A stretch of DNA of 64,000 nt from Rhodocyclaceae bacterium (GTDB lineage Bacteria; Pseudomonadota; Gammaproteobacteria; Burkholderiales; Rhodocyclaceae), in the NCBI GenBank assembly GCA_018261935.1, contig JAGTRP010000010.1:60787-124786 (forward strand), read 5' to 3'. The notes below the pieces were generated by a model. The model ran no database searches, was not told where the DNA came from, and saw only the letters and a list, made by a program, of their open reading frames with translations. Below, in pieces: positions 1-9,927 of the stretch (position 1 is its first letter; every line of letters starts with the position of its first letter). The translations under genes were made by a program, and so were the position numbers.

Positions 1-830
1 AGCTGGGCCTGCCGACTTCTCCCTACAAGTTCGCGGACTCCCTGGCCGAATTGCAGGCCGCGATCGATGGCGGCATCGGCTACCCCTGCGTGGTGAAGCC
101 CGTCATGTCGTCTTCCGGTAAGGGCCAGTCCACCGTCAAGGGACCTGAAGACGTGGCCAAGGCCTGGGACTACGCCGCCGCCGGCGGCCGGGTGAACCAG
201 GGCCGGGTCATCGTCGAAGGCTTCGTCGATTTCGACTACGAGATCACCCAGCTCACCGTCCGAGCCTGCGACGCCAGCGGCTCGGTCCAGACCTATTTCT
301 GCGAGCCCATCGGCCATGTCCAGGTGGGCGGCGACTACGTGGAATCCTGGCAGCCCCAGCCCATGAGCCCGGCCGCTCTGGCCAAATCCCGGGAGATCGC
401 CGCCGCCGTCACCGGCAACCTGGGCGGGCGGGGCATCTTCGGGGTCGAACTCTTCATCAAGGGCGACCAGGTCTGGTTCTCCGAAGTGAGCCCCCGGCCC
501 CACGACACCGGCCTGGTGACCCTCTGCTCCCAGCGCTTCTCCGAATTCGAACTCCACGCCCGGGCCATCCTCGGCCTGCCGGTGGATACCGCCCTGCGGG
601 AGCCCGGCGCCTCGGCGGTCATCTACGGCGGCATGGAAGCTGCCGGTGTCGCCTTCGAGGGCGTCGCCGAAGCCCTCGCCGTGCCCCGTACCGACCTGCG
701 CCTCTTCGGCAAGCCCGAGGCTTTCAAGAAGCGGCGCATGGGGGTGGCCGTGTCCAATGGGGCTAGCGTCGAGGAGGCCCGGGAGCTGGCCAAGCTGGCG
801 GCGGGGAAGGTGAGGGTAGTGGCGGGTTGA
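1..830 (+). CDS. purT: Formate-dependent phosphoribosylglycinamide formyltransferase PurT, 3' part
   Basis: Partial gene: the reading frame is open from base 3 and the start lies outside the window. The protein is an ATP-grasp enzyme that formylates GAR with formate and ATP in purine synthesis (cytosolic). The visible part carries the ATP-binding segment ([15 protein letters not shown] near the window edge), the metal-binding ATP-grasp core ([24 protein letters not shown]) and the C-terminal PurT domain ending KVRVVAG. Nothing suggests damage; it stops at a TGA. Identification rests on strong family resemblance from memory. Confidence 0.96.
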   Translation, partial: LGLPTSPYKFADSLAELQAAIDGGIGYPCVVKPVMSSSGKGQSTVKGPEDVAKAWDYAAAGGRVNQGRVIVEGFVDFDYEITQLTVRACDASGSVQTYFCEPIGHVQVGGDYVESWQPQPMSPAALAKSREIAAAVTGNLGGRGIFGVELFIKGDQVWFSEVSPRPHDTGLVTLCSQRFSEFELHARAILGLPVDTALREPGASAVIYGGMEAAGVAFEGVAEALAVPRTDLRLFGKPEAFKKRRMGVAVSNGASVEEARELAKLAAGKVRVVAG

Positions 831-1022
831 TTGGTCGCGTCCAGCCGGCTGGACGCCCTCAGTGTTGGATTGGGCCGAGCGGACACGGGATTGTGTTTGT
901 TATGGCCCAACATCCGACCTCCAGCCGGGCTGCAAGCGCCCCTGAGGGGAAACCGCCTGCGCCCGGTGTTATTGTTTTTCAATCAATGGCTTGTGAAGCG
1001 ATTTCCGGTGCGCGCCGGGAGT

Positions 1023-1038
1023 TGGCACATCTCCTGCG
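1023..1038 (+). promoter_or_regulatory. Sigma-54-type promoter upstream of the double-glycine peptide gene
   Basis: TGGCACA-TCTC-CTGCG has the -24 GG and -12 GC dinucleotides at the exact sigma-54 spacing (consensus TGGCACG-N4-TTGCW). The expected start point near 1049 leaves a leader of about 60 nt before the ATG at 1111. The preceding 831-1022 has no convincing gene; it contains an imperfect dyad (TTGGGCC near 876, GGCCCAA near 904) that could be an activator site, but this is speculative. Confidence 0.6.
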
Positions 1039-1110
1039 ATGAGTCTCGGCAAGGAAGGGCAGCGACTGCCCGATCCGAATCCGTACCACTCATCTTTCTG
1101 GAGAATTGCA

Positions 1111-1299
1111 ATGAAGACACTGACCATCAAAGACCTGCCTCTCAACGAGGAACTGGAATCCGAGGCGCTGGCCGCCGTGAGCGGCGGCATGGGAAGGACG
1201 CCTCAGCAGATACTTGCCTGGGAAATCTCGGGCAAGCCGGCGACATGGCAAGGCCTGGTCCTCAATGATCAGAACCGGCTCGAGCTGCCGGTCATCTGA
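1111..1299 (+). CDS. Small double-glycine leader peptide (62 aa), possible bacteriocin-like or secreted peptide
   Basis: The peptide starts MKTLTIKDLPLNEELESE and continues ALAAVSGGM. This is a classic double-glycine leader (hydrophobic and acidic positions, then Gly-Gly) of the kind cleaved by C39-peptidase ABC exporters. Cleavage after GG at residue 26 would release a 36-residue peptide without cysteines. The ATG at 1111 is chosen over an in-frame ATG at 1039 because GGAG precedes it and the leader then has the usual length. No transporter or modification enzyme lies nearby in the window, so it may be processed in trans. The mature function is unknown. Expression is probably sigma-54 dependent. 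Confidence 0.65.
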   Translation: MKTLTIKDLPLNEELESEALAAVSGGMGRTPQQILAWEISGKPATWQGLVLNDQNRLELPVI

Positions 1300-1310
1300 T
1301 TCCCGAGTCC

Positions 1311-1471
1311 TGGGGTCAGGTCTTGCATTCCAGCATCACCGATAGCCTATCGCCGCGATCCCTGCCGCCCCCTTCGTTTGCAGCGCCATGACGCCAAATG
1401 ATCGAGCCAGGAATGGGCAGGGGAGGGCATGTTGTCGTTCCGGAAATGCTGCAATGCAAGCCCTGACCCCG
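1311..1471. repeat. Short element bounded by imperfect 25-bp inverted repeats
   Basis: GGGGTCAGGTCTTGCATT at 1312 is mirrored by AATGCAAGCCCTGACCCC ending at 1470. With the flanking CAGCAT/ATGCTG the arms are about 25 bp with few mismatches. The enclosed ~110 bp has no gene and contains a small perfect dyad (CGATAG-C-CTATCG near 1340). The structure resembles a MITE or REP-type mobile unit inserted between two small genes. No target duplication was established. Confidence 0.45.
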
Positions 1472-1510
1472 TCATTTCGATCTTTGCGTCAGCCGCTATG
1501 TCTCAGCCAG

Positions 1511-1717
1511 ATGGACCAAACGCTTTCCATTGCCATCCTGGTCGGTTTCGTAGTTGCTTCGCCGTGGCTTCTGCTCTTCTTCTACCGGGCGACGATCCCG
1601 CCCGGCATGCTATGGGCAGCCATACTGTGCCAGTTTTTCCTGCCAATCATCGGCTGGGCCATTGCCCTGTACGTCGCGCTCAGGGACTGGGACTTCCCGC
1701 CGCCGCCTGACAGCTGA
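1511..1717 (+). CDS. Small membrane protein, two predicted helices (68 aa)
   Basis: The frame from the ATG at 1511 encodes a protein that is almost entirely two hydrophobic segments (roughly residues 5-25 and 33-57), with a proline-rich end (DFPPPPDS). The C-terminal pattern (hydrophobic, then GWAIALYVALRDW) is loosely reminiscent of small superinfection-immunity-type membrane proteins, but I cannot assign a family. Longer in-frame starts exist at 1388 and 1451; they would add a non-hydrophobic, compositionally odd extension across the inverted-repeat element, so 1511 is preferred. It sits downstream of a double-glycine peptide gene, a layout typical of peptide plus immunity protein, which is inference only. 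Confidence 0.45.
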   Translation: MDQTLSIAILVGFVVASPWLLLFFYRATIPPGMLWAAILCQFFLPIIGWAIALYVALRDWDFPPPPDS

Positions 1718-1881
1718 TCCGGGAAAACTCCGTTGCCATAGGTAGAGCGTTCGTTGCATCGGCCTCAAGGCCCTGAGGGTTTCGCTCGCCTGTTGTGCCA
1801 GTCGGCGACAATGGCTCCAATTCAAATGACACGGGTAGTGTTGCGGCCATGTTCAAGTCCGGCGGGCGAAGGCGGGGGCGG

Positions 1882-1887
1882 TATAAT
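1882..1887 (+). promoter_or_regulatory. Candidate -10 element for prfC
   Basis: A perfect TATAAT lies 30 bp upstream of the GTG chosen as the prfC start. No good -35 hexamer is seen at 16-18 bp, so this is a weak call. If it is real, the in-frame ATGs at 1795 and 1849 are excluded as starts. Confidence 0.35.
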
Positions 1888-1917
1888 TACGCCCTTTCCG
1901 CTTTTCCTTCTCCCGCC

Positions 1918-3492
<1,575 letters not shown>

Positions 3493-3528
3493 TCCGCCGG
3501 CAACGTTGATCCGGCCGCTACGGCGGCA

Positions 3529-4554
3529 TCAATCCAGGGCGAGCAGGGCGACGACCCGGTGCCGGTCGATGGCGGTCAGGGCCGGGGCGAGGGCGGAAAA
3601 GACCGGGTAATCGGGCTGTCCGGCCAAGGCCTGGAAATCGGCCACGAAACCGGTCGCCCAGTCCCCATCCTGCAAGACGGGCGAGGCCGCGAAACGGCTG
3701 CGGGCCTCGGTCAGGACGCGGCCGATCCCTTCCCGCACTTCGCGGACGCGGTCCTGGCCTTTGACTACTTCCTGCAAGGTCCGGCGCAGGCCGGTCATGT
3801 CCCGGGTCTGCCAGGACTCGGGGCTGATGGCTTCCCCTTCGACCGTGGTCTTAACCCGGGTGAGCTGGCCGCTGGGAAAGCGGATGCCCTTGCCCTTCAC
3901 CGCCAGGGCGTCGCGCAGGGCAGGCCAGGCCGATTCCGCCACGCTGAAAGTCGGCTCTCCCCGCGAGTCCGGGGCGACCCGGATATTGGCCGGGGCGAAG
4001 GCCTGGTCGAAGCGCCGGATCAAGGCTTCGGGCGAGAGGCCCGGCTCGATGCTGACCGACAGCAAGCGGGGGCTGTCGCCGCCCACGGAGAAGGTCAGGG
4101 TCTCCTTGTCGCCGGCCTGCAGGTTGCGCAGGTCCAGGCCCCGGATCTGGAAGCGCTGCCGGGCCTCGGCGCCGCCGCCGTAGGCGAGCTGGCTGTCGAG
4201 GCTGCCGCCGGAGAGGGCCTGGCGTTCCCGCCAGAGCCCGGCGAAATCCCGTAATTTCCGTTCCAGGGCGGCATCCCCCGGCTGCTGGGCGACCAGCCGG
4301 TTGCTGAGGTCGGACTTGAGGGCCTGCAGCCGGGCATCGAGCTCATCGAGATAGCCGAGGCTCTGCTGGGCGCTGGAAAGCTGCCGGTTGAGCAGGGGAT
4401 CCCGGTTGCCGAGGCTGCCAGCCGCCTGCCGCGGTGGCTGGGGGGCGGCTTTCCTGGCCGGGGGGAGGGCGGGACGCCCCTGGGAAAGAGGGAACCGGGT
4501 TTCGCCGACATCCCTATCGGCGGTGGCATTGGCATGGAGGGAGCTTATCCGCAT
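3529..4554 (-). CDS. Flagellar-operon protein of unknown function, downstream of flgL (341 aa)
   Basis: This is the last gene of the flgB-L operon, beginning 20 bp after flgL. There is no signal peptide or membrane segment. The N-terminal third is proline- and basic-rich, then comes a helical coiled-coil-like stretch (about residues 55-110). The middle region (roughly 135-230) alternates short strands in the style of the flagellin/FliD 'IN' motif (LTFSVGGD, then EALIRRFDQAF), and a helical tail follows. This suggests an exported hook-filament-junction or filament-associated protein, or a partner of FlgL, but I do not recognise the family. Codon use matches its neighbours. Confidence 0.75.
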   Translation of the reverse strand: MRISSLHANATADRDVGETRFPLSQGRPALPPARKAAPQPPRQAAGSLGNRDPLLNRQLSSAQQSLGYLDELDARLQALKSDLSNRLVAQQPGDAALERKLRDFAGLWRERQALSGGSLDSQLAYGGGAEARQRFQIRGLDLRNLQAGDKETLTFSVGGDSPRLLSVSIEPGLSPEALIRRFDQAFAPANIRVAPDSRGEPTFSVAESAWPALRDALAVKGKGIRFPSGQLTRVKTTVEGEAISPESWQTRDMTGLRRTLQEVVKGQDRVREVREGIGRVLTEARSRFAASPVLQDGDWATGFVADFQALAGQPDYPVFSALAPALTAIDRHRVVALLALD

Positions 4555-4574
4555 GGATCAGAAGAGCGGTGCCG

Positions 4575-5486
4575 TCAGAGCACGTTGAAGAGGGACAGGG
4601 TGCTGATCTTGCCGTAGGCCTTTTGCGTCGCCTGCAGCGCCGTGGTGTAACCGTTGAGGTTGACTGCGGCTTCGGAGTAATCCAGCTGCCCGAGTTCGAT
4701 CAGGGATTGCTTGTTGGAGAGGCTCACGTTGGCGAAGTTGTCATCCATGGTCTGGAGGATATTCTGGGCGCCGCCCAGGCGGGCGATCTTGCTGTTCACG
4801 GAATTCATGGCGTCATCCACGCCGTTCAGGCTGGCGGTCACTTCGGCCTGTACCACCGGGTCATTCACGTTGACGCCCGGCGCTTCCAGAACGGCCACGG
4901 CCCGGTCCAGCAGGTTCAGCATGTCGGCCATTTCCGGCAGGCTGACATTGGCGGCCTGGGTGACCCCGTTGCCCACCACCACGTTCTGGACCACGGTGTT
5001 GCCGGTGAAGCTGTAGCGGGCACCGAGGGCGGCCGCCGAATTGTAGGTCACGGCGGCGGTGGCCGTGGCTGTGCCGGAGAAGAGATAACGGCCTTCCTGG
5101 TCCTTGGCGTTGACCGCGTAGAAGAGGGCGTCCTTCAGGGACCGCAGGGAGCTGGCCATGGCATTGACGTCCGATGAGGTGTTGCTGCCGTCGGCTGCCC
5201 AGACCAGCAGGTCGCGGGCTTCCTGCATGTCCTTGTTCATGCTGTCGAGGTGGGTTTCGTTCTGCTGCAGGCGGCTCTTGAGGGCGGCGATGTTGGTCCG
5301 GTACTGGCCGAGGGCGGCCTCCTGCCGGTTCAGGCGGGAGATCCGCACGTTGCTCACCGGATCGTCGGAAGGCTGCAGCAGGCGCTGTCCGGAAGCCATC
5401 TGCTGCATGATGTTCCCGACCGTGACGGAGGAATCCTGCAGGGCCCGGTTCATGGTGGTGTGATATTGGGTGCTGGCGATGCGCAT
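4575..5486 (-). CDS. flgL: Flagellar hook-filament junction protein FlgL
   Basis: FlgL (HAP3) joins the hook to the filament together with FlgK. The 303-aa protein begins MRIASTQYHTTMNRALQDSS and has the flagellin-like N-terminal D0/D1 helices with the LLQPSDDPV motif (about residues 34-42). It ends in the conserved C-terminal helix (GYTTALQATQKAYGKIS, LSLFNVL). It follows flgK by 10 bp in the same operon, and AGGAGAA precedes its ATG. It is expected to be exported unfolded by the flagellar secretion system. Confidence 0.96.
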   Translation of the reverse strand: MRIASTQYHTTMNRALQDSSVTVGNIMQQMASGQRLLQPSDDPVSNVRISRLNRQEAALGQYRTNIAALKSRLQQNETHLDSMNKDMQEARDLLVWAADGSNTSSDVNAMASSLRSLKDALFYAVNAKDQEGRYLFSGTATATAAVTYNSAAALGARYSFTGNTVVQNVVVGNGVTQAANVSLPEMADMLNLLDRAVAVLEAPGVNVNDPVVQAEVTASLNGVDDAMNSVNSKIARLGGAQNILQTMDDNFANVSLSNKQSLIELGQLDYSEAAVNLNGYTTALQATQKAYGKISTLSLFNVL

Positions 5487-5496
5487 GGCCTTCTCC

Positions 5497-6876
5497 TTAA
5501 TTGAACATCGCCAGGGTGCTGTCGAGCAGCTGGTTGGCCACGGCGATGACCTTCATGTTGGCCTGGTACATTTGCTGGTACTGCATCAGGTTCATGGCCT
5601 CCTCGTCGGAATTGACGCCGCTGGTGGTCTTCCAGTTGGCCTCGGCCTGGTCGCGCACGGTCTGGGCGATCTTGAGGGAATCCTGGTTCTGCTGGCTGTC
5701 CATGGCGAGCTTGCCGGTGAGCTGGGTGTAGACATCGCCCAGGAGGACGGCCCCCAGGGAAGTGACGGTCACCGGCTGGTTCTTGAGGTCGATGACGGCG
5801 AGCAGGTTGTCGCTGTTGCCCGGCTGGGCGGCATTGGCCGAGAAGCCGAGGTCCTGGCCGGTGAATCCGGCGGGGACCTTGAGCAGGGCCGAGGTGCTGG
5901 CGGGGTCGAACTGGAAGAGGGCGCCGCCGGGGGTGCCGGCCATGGTGAAGCCGGCCCCGAGCTGGGTGTTGACCTGGGCCGCCAGCCCGCTGGCCATGTC
6001 CACAATGGACTGGGTGAGGGGGGCGAGGATGTTGTTCTCGAACTCGTCCAGGCCGCCGAGCTGGCCGCCCAGACCGCTGGTCCCCAGGGTGAAGGTCTCG
6101 TGGGCGAACACCAGTTGCAGGGTCTGGGCGCCGGTCAGGGTGCTCTGGACGGTGACGGTGGCGGCGGTCTTGCCCACCACCAGGGGCTGGCCGCTGCGCA
6201 GGGTGACGGTGCGGGAACCGTCCGGCTGGTCGATGACCTGCACCCCCACCAGGCTGGCCAGGGCATCGATCTTGCGGTCCCGCTCGTCCACCAGGCCCGA
6301 GGGGCTGGCGCCGGTGGTGGTGCTGGAGACGATCTTGTCGTTGAGGATGGCGATGTCGCGGCTGATTTCGTTGATCTGGGAAACCGCCGCCGTGCGCTGC
6401 TGCTGGGTGCTGATGCGCTGGACGGAAAGGACCTGGCGCAGGCTGTTGAAGCGCTGGGCCAGGGCATCGGCGGCGGTGACGACCTGCTGGCGCAGGGGGC
6501 TGGAGGTGGGCTCGACGCTGGCGGCGTTGAGGGCGCCGAAGAATCCGTCCAGGCCGTTGTTGATGCTGGCGCTGTCGTCGCCCATCACCTGTTCGAGCTG
6601 GGTGAGGTAGGGCTGGGTGGCGGAGCGCTGGCCGAGCTCGGAGCCGGCCAGCCACATCTGCAGGTTCTTGTAGCCGTCGCTGAAGCGCAGGAGCGACGAT
6701 ACCTTGACCCCGTCCCCGGGGGAAGCGATGGCGCCCCGGTTGTTGTGGGCGGCCCCGAGGAGGACGCCTTGGCGGGTGTAGCCGGGGGTCATGACGTTGG
6801 CGATGTTCTGGCTGGTCGTGTCGAGGACGATCTGGGCGGCCAGGGCGCCGGTCAGGGCATTGTTGATGATGGTCAT
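5497..6876 (-). CDS. flgK: Flagellar hook-filament junction protein FlgK
   Basis: FlgK (HAP1), 459 aa, begins MTIINNALTGALAAQ with the conserved TSQNIANVMTPGYTRQGV motif and ends with the C-terminal rod-like motif (SDEEAMNLMQYQQMYQANMK; LLDSTLAMFN). A longer reading frame upstream to 7047 overlaps flgJ and encodes an arginine/proline-rich artefact, so the ATG at 6876 is preferred. It lies between flgJ and flgL in the rod/hook operon. Confidence 0.96.
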   Translation of the reverse strand: MTIINNALTGALAAQIVLDTTSQNIANVMTPGYTRQGVLLGAAHNNRGAIASPGDGVKVSSLLRFSDGYKNLQMWLAGSELGQRSATQPYLTQLEQVMGDDSASINNGLDGFFGALNAASVEPTSSPLRQQVVTAADALAQRFNSLRQVLSVQRISTQQQRTAAVSQINEISRDIAILNDKIVSSTTTGASPSGLVDERDRKIDALASLVGVQVIDQPDGSRTVTLRSGQPLVVGKTAATVTVQSTLTGAQTLQLVFAHETFTLGTSGLGGQLGGLDEFENNILAPLTQSIVDMASGLAAQVNTQLGAGFTMAGTPGGALFQFDPASTSALLKVPAGFTGQDLGFSANAAQPGNSDNLLAVIDLKNQPVTVTSLGAVLLGDVYTQLTGKLAMDSQQNQDSLKIAQTVRDQAEANWKTTSGVNSDEEAMNLMQYQQMYQANMKVIAVANQLLDSTLAMFN

Positions 6877-6919
6877 GGCAGGTGGGTCTCGCGCAAAGGG
6901 GGGGGCGACGGCGCAGCCC

Positions 6920-7315
6920 CTATTTGTCCAGGGCGACCGCCGGCGGGCCGGACTTAAATGGCGCCGCATCCGCCGGGGCGTCGGCGGCCGGGGCGGTGAG
7001 GGTCGGCAGCAGCTGGCGCAGGATGAGGTCGGCGATGCCGAAGGCACGCTGGCCGGCCAGGGTGTCGGCCAGCAGGGTATCGGTCATGTCCAGCATGTCG
7101 GCGCCGGCACGGTCCTTGTAGATGCTGTCCTCGCCGGCGAACTCGCGGCTGGCGCGGCGCATCTGGCGCAGCATTTCGCCGATGAAGAAGCCCTCGAACT
7201 TTTCCGCCGCGGCCTCGGCCTTGGCGCGCAGGGCCGGGTCGGCCGGGGCTGGGGTGGGGGTGTCGGCGGCAGCCGTATCGGCGGTGGAAAGGGGAAGGTT
7301 GTCGCTCAAGCGCAT
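6920..7315 (-). CDS. flgJ: Rod-capping protein FlgJ, rod-binding domain only
   Basis: Only the N-terminal rod-cap half of classical FlgJ is present (131 aa versus ~310 in enterics). The conserved segment KFEGFFIGEMLRQMRRA (residues ~39-55) and the GADMLDMTDTLLADTLA helix are visible. The muramidase half is missing here; a separate glucosaminidase gene sits in the flgMN operon at 14065-14763. It lies between flgI and flgK as in other rod/hook operons. Confidence 0.9.
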   Translation of the reverse strand: MRLSDNLPLSTADTAAADTPTPAPADPALRAKAEAAAEKFEGFFIGEMLRQMRRASREFAGEDSIYKDRAGADMLDMTDTLLADTLAGQRAFGIADLILRQLLPTLTAPAADAPADAAPFKSGPPAVALDK

Positions 7316-7326
7316 GGCTGGGCCTT

Positions 7327-8442
7327 TCAGATCACGATCAGTTCGCCGTCGATGGCGCCGGCCTGGTCCAGGGCCTGGAGGATGGCCATGATGTCGTCGG
7401 GATTGGCGCCGGTGCTGTTGATGGCGTCCACGATGGTCTGCAGCTTGGCGCCGGCGGGCCAGTTGAACATGTGGCCGGAGCCCTGCTCGACGGCTACCCG
7501 GGACTGGGGCGTCACCGTCGTGTTGCCCCGGCTGAAGGGCGCCGGCTGGCTCACCGCCGGGGACTCGGAAATGACCACCCGCAGCGAGCCGTGGGACACC
7601 GCCGCCGGCCGCACCTTGACGTTCTCGGAGATGACCACGGTGCCGGTGCGGGAATTGAACACCACCCGGGGAACGTCCATGCCGGTGTCCACGGTCAGGT
7701 CTTCCAGGACGGAAACGAAGGCGACCCGGTGGGTCGGGTTGGCGGGGGCGATGACGTCGATGCTGGTGGCGTCCCGGGTGCTGGCGATCTCGCCAAACTT
7801 GCGGTTGATGGCCTCGACGATATTGGTCGCGGTCTTGAAATGGGGGCGCTTGAGGTTGAGGCGCACGGTGGGGCGGGTGTCGAAGTCGCTTTCGATTTCC
7901 CGCTCGATGCTGGCGCCGTTGGGAATGCGGCCGCTGGTGGGCGTATTGACCGTGACGCTGGAGCCGCTGGCACCCTGGGCGCTGAGGCCGCCCACCACCA
8001 CGTTGCCCTGGCCGAGGGCGTAGACCTCGCCGTCGGCGGCCCGCAGGGGGGTCAGCAGCAGGGCGCCGCCCCGCAGGCTTTTGGCGTCCCCCAGGGAGGA
8101 GACGGTGACGTCGATGGTCTGGCCCTTGCGGTAGCCGGGGGGAAAGACGGCGCTGACCATGACCGTGGCGGTGTTCTTGGACTTGGCGTCCACCCGCTCC
8201 GGCAGCTTGACCCCGAACTGCTTCAGCATGTTGGTGACCGACTGGCCGGCGTACTTGACCTGGGTGCTGTCGCCGCTGCCGTTCAGGCCGACCACCAGGC
8301 CGTAGCCGATGAGCTGGTTTTCCCGCATGCCCTCGATATTGACCAGGTTGCGCAGGGGCTGGGCGGCGTGGGCCTGGACCGCGAGCAGCAGGGTGGCGAA
8401 GACTTGGGCGGCGAGACAGGGGAGGAGGCGGCGGAATTTCAT
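7327..8442 (-). CDS. flgI: Flagellar P-ring protein FlgI
   Basis: FlgI builds the periplasmic P-ring around the rod. The 371-aa protein has a Sec signal peptide ([13 protein letters not shown], cleavage after AHA near residue 27) followed by the hallmark [19 protein letters not shown] and VVGLNGSGD. The C terminus [23 protein letters not shown] is typical. It ends 12 bp before flgJ and follows flgH by 10 bp. Confidence 0.97.
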   Translation of the reverse strand: MKFRRLLPCLAAQVFATLLLAVQAHAAQPLRNLVNIEGMRENQLIGYGLVVGLNGSGDSTQVKYAGQSVTNMLKQFGVKLPERVDAKSKNTATVMVSAVFPPGYRKGQTIDVTVSSLGDAKSLRGGALLLTPLRAADGEVYALGQGNVVVGGLSAQGASGSSVTVNTPTSGRIPNGASIEREIESDFDTRPTVRLNLKRPHFKTATNIVEAINRKFGEIASTRDATSIDVIAPANPTHRVAFVSVLEDLTVDTGMDVPRVVFNSRTGTVVISENVKVRPAAVSHGSLRVVISESPAVSQPAPFSRGNTTVTPQSRVAVEQGSGHMFNWPAGAKLQTIVDAINSTGANPDDIMAILQALDQAGAIDGELIVI

Positions 8443-8452
8443 GGTATCGGGC

Positions 8453-9109
8453 TCAGAAGGGCATCCAGGGGCTGACGAAGAAGCGGGTCAGCCAGCCGGC
8501 GCTGTTGGCGTCGGCCAGCGCGCCCTTGCCGGAGTAGGCGATGCGGGCATTGGCGATGCGCTGGGAGGAAATGCGGTTGTCGGTGTCGATGTCGGCGGCG
8601 CGGACGTAACCCGCGACCCGGACCATTTCCTCCCCCTGGTTCAGGTACAGGCTCTTTTCGCCCTGGATGCGCAGGAGGCCGTTGGGCAGCACTTCCTGCA
8701 CGATCACCGTGATGGCGCCCTGGAGCATGTTCTCCTGGGTGCTGGACGCCTTGCCGGCGAAATCCCGCTGGGCGCTGATGCTGGTTTCGGTGGCGATCTT
8801 CTGGTTGAGCACCAGGGTCGAGGGCTGGACGGAGACGCTGCTGCCCTTGTCGAACTGGGTGCCGGCCCGCTTGCTCGCCTGGGTGGTCTCCTGGAGCATG
8901 ACGGTCAGGACGTCGCCGGTCCGGAACACCCGGGTGTCGGAAGTCAGGGCCCAGGGCGTGTCGGCCACGAAGACGCCGCCGGACTGGCCCTTGCGGGCCA
9001 TCGGCGGGTTCGGGGGGGGCACCGGAGCCTCCGTCGGCGGTTCCGGCGGCAGGACGGCGCAGGCCGCCAGCAGGGCAGCGGCCAGGCTGGAGGGCAGGAC
9101 GTGCTTCAT
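8453..9109 (-). CDS. flgH: Flagellar L-ring lipoprotein FlgH
   Basis: FlgH (218 aa) forms the outer-membrane L-ring. It has a lipoprotein signal with lipobox LLAAC (Cys17) and the conserved [20 protein letters not shown] and [16 protein letters not shown] motifs. Its ATG overlaps the flgG stop (ATGA-type overlap, bases 9106-9109), indicating translational coupling. Confidence 0.97.
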   Translation of the reverse strand: MKHVLPSSLAAALLAACAVLPPEPPTEAPVPPPNPPMARKGQSGGVFVADTPWALTSDTRVFRTGDVLTVMLQETTQASKRAGTQFDKGSSVSVQPSTLVLNQKIATETSISAQRDFAGKASSTQENMLQGAITVIVQEVLPNGLLRIQGEKSLYLNQGEEMVRVAGYVRAADIDTDNRISSQRIANARIAYSGKGALADANSAGWLTRFFVSPWMPF

Positions 9110-9894
9110 CGGGTTGCCTGGGCGAGCTGCTGCATCATGTTGTCGGCGGCGGACAGGACTTTGGTGTTCATTTCATAGGTGCGCTGGGCCGCGATCATGT
9201 CCACCATTTCCTCCACCACCTGCACGTTGGAGCCTTCCAGGGTGCCCTGCTTGAGCTTGCCCAGGGCCTCGGTGCCGGGGACGCCCTCGGTGGGCACGCC
9301 GCTGGCGGTGGTCTCCATGTAGAGGTTGTCGCCGACGGCGAGCAGCCCGGTGGGATTGACGAAGTGGGCGAGGGTGAGCTGGCCGATCTCGGTGGGGTTG
9401 GTGGCCCCGGAAACGGTGACCGACACTAGGCCGTTCTCGCCGATGGAGATGCTGGTGGCGTTGGGGGGCACGGTGATCTGGGGCTGCAGGGGCAGGCCCT
9501 GGGCATTCACCAGGCGGCCCTCGGCGTTGAGCTGCAGCTGGCCGGCCCGGGTGTAGGCGCTCCGCCCGTCGGGCAGTTCCACCCGCAGGAAGCCCTGGCC
9601 GACGATGGCCACGTCCAGGGACTGGCCGGTGGTCTGCAGGCTGCCGGTGGTGAAGATCTTCTGGGTGCCCACCAGGCGGGTGCCGTTGCCCCGCTGGACG
9701 CCGGCCGGGGAGATGGTGTTGTCGTCCCGCTGGGCGCCGGGCTGGCGCTCGATCTGGTAGAAGAGGTCCTCGTACACCACCCGGTCGCGCTTGAAGCCGA
9801 CGGTGTTCACGTTGGCCAGGTTGTTGGCGATGGCCTGCAGCTTGTCGTCCTGGGCCTGCATGCCGGTCTTGCTGATCCACAGCGAAGGATTCAT
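9106..9894 (-). CDS. flgG: Flagellar distal rod protein FlgG
   Basis: FlgG (262 aa) forms the distal rod. It has the rod-protein N terminus (MNPSLWISKTGMQAQ; ANNLANVNTVGFKRDR) and the C-terminal helix EGSNVQVVEEMVDMIAAQR. Length is normal for FlgG. It is exported by the flagellar secretion system without a cleaved signal. It lies between flgF and flgH. Confidence 0.97.
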   Translation of the reverse strand: MNPSLWISKTGMQAQDDKLQAIANNLANVNTVGFKRDRVVYEDLFYQIERQPGAQRDDNTISPAGVQRGNGTRLVGTQKIFTTGSLQTTGQSLDVAIVGQGFLRVELPDGRSAYTRAGQLQLNAEGRLVNAQGLPLQPQITVPPNATSISIGENGLVSVTVSGATNPTEIGQLTLAHFVNPTGLLAVGDNLYMETTASGVPTEGVPGTEALGKLKQGTLEGSNVQVVEEMVDMIAAQRTYEMNTKVLSAADNMMQQLAQATR

Positions 9895-9927
9895 GTTTTT
9901 CTCCTGTTGTCTTTCGATCCCGGCCGC

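Noticed and set aside
1795..1917. Extended N terminus of prfC
   Set aside because: It adds basic low-complexity residues not found in RF3 and would span a TATAAT box; the GTG at 1918 gives the family length.
3493..3530. Hairpin between prfC and the flagellar operon as a bidirectional terminator
   Set aside because: A short GC stem is present but there is no T-run on either strand.
5470..6957. Long plus-strand open frames opposite flgK, flgI, flgE, fliI, fliF and other genes
   Set aside because: They are Gly/Val/Ala-rich antisense shadows caused by high GC content; the minus-strand frames match known flagellar families.
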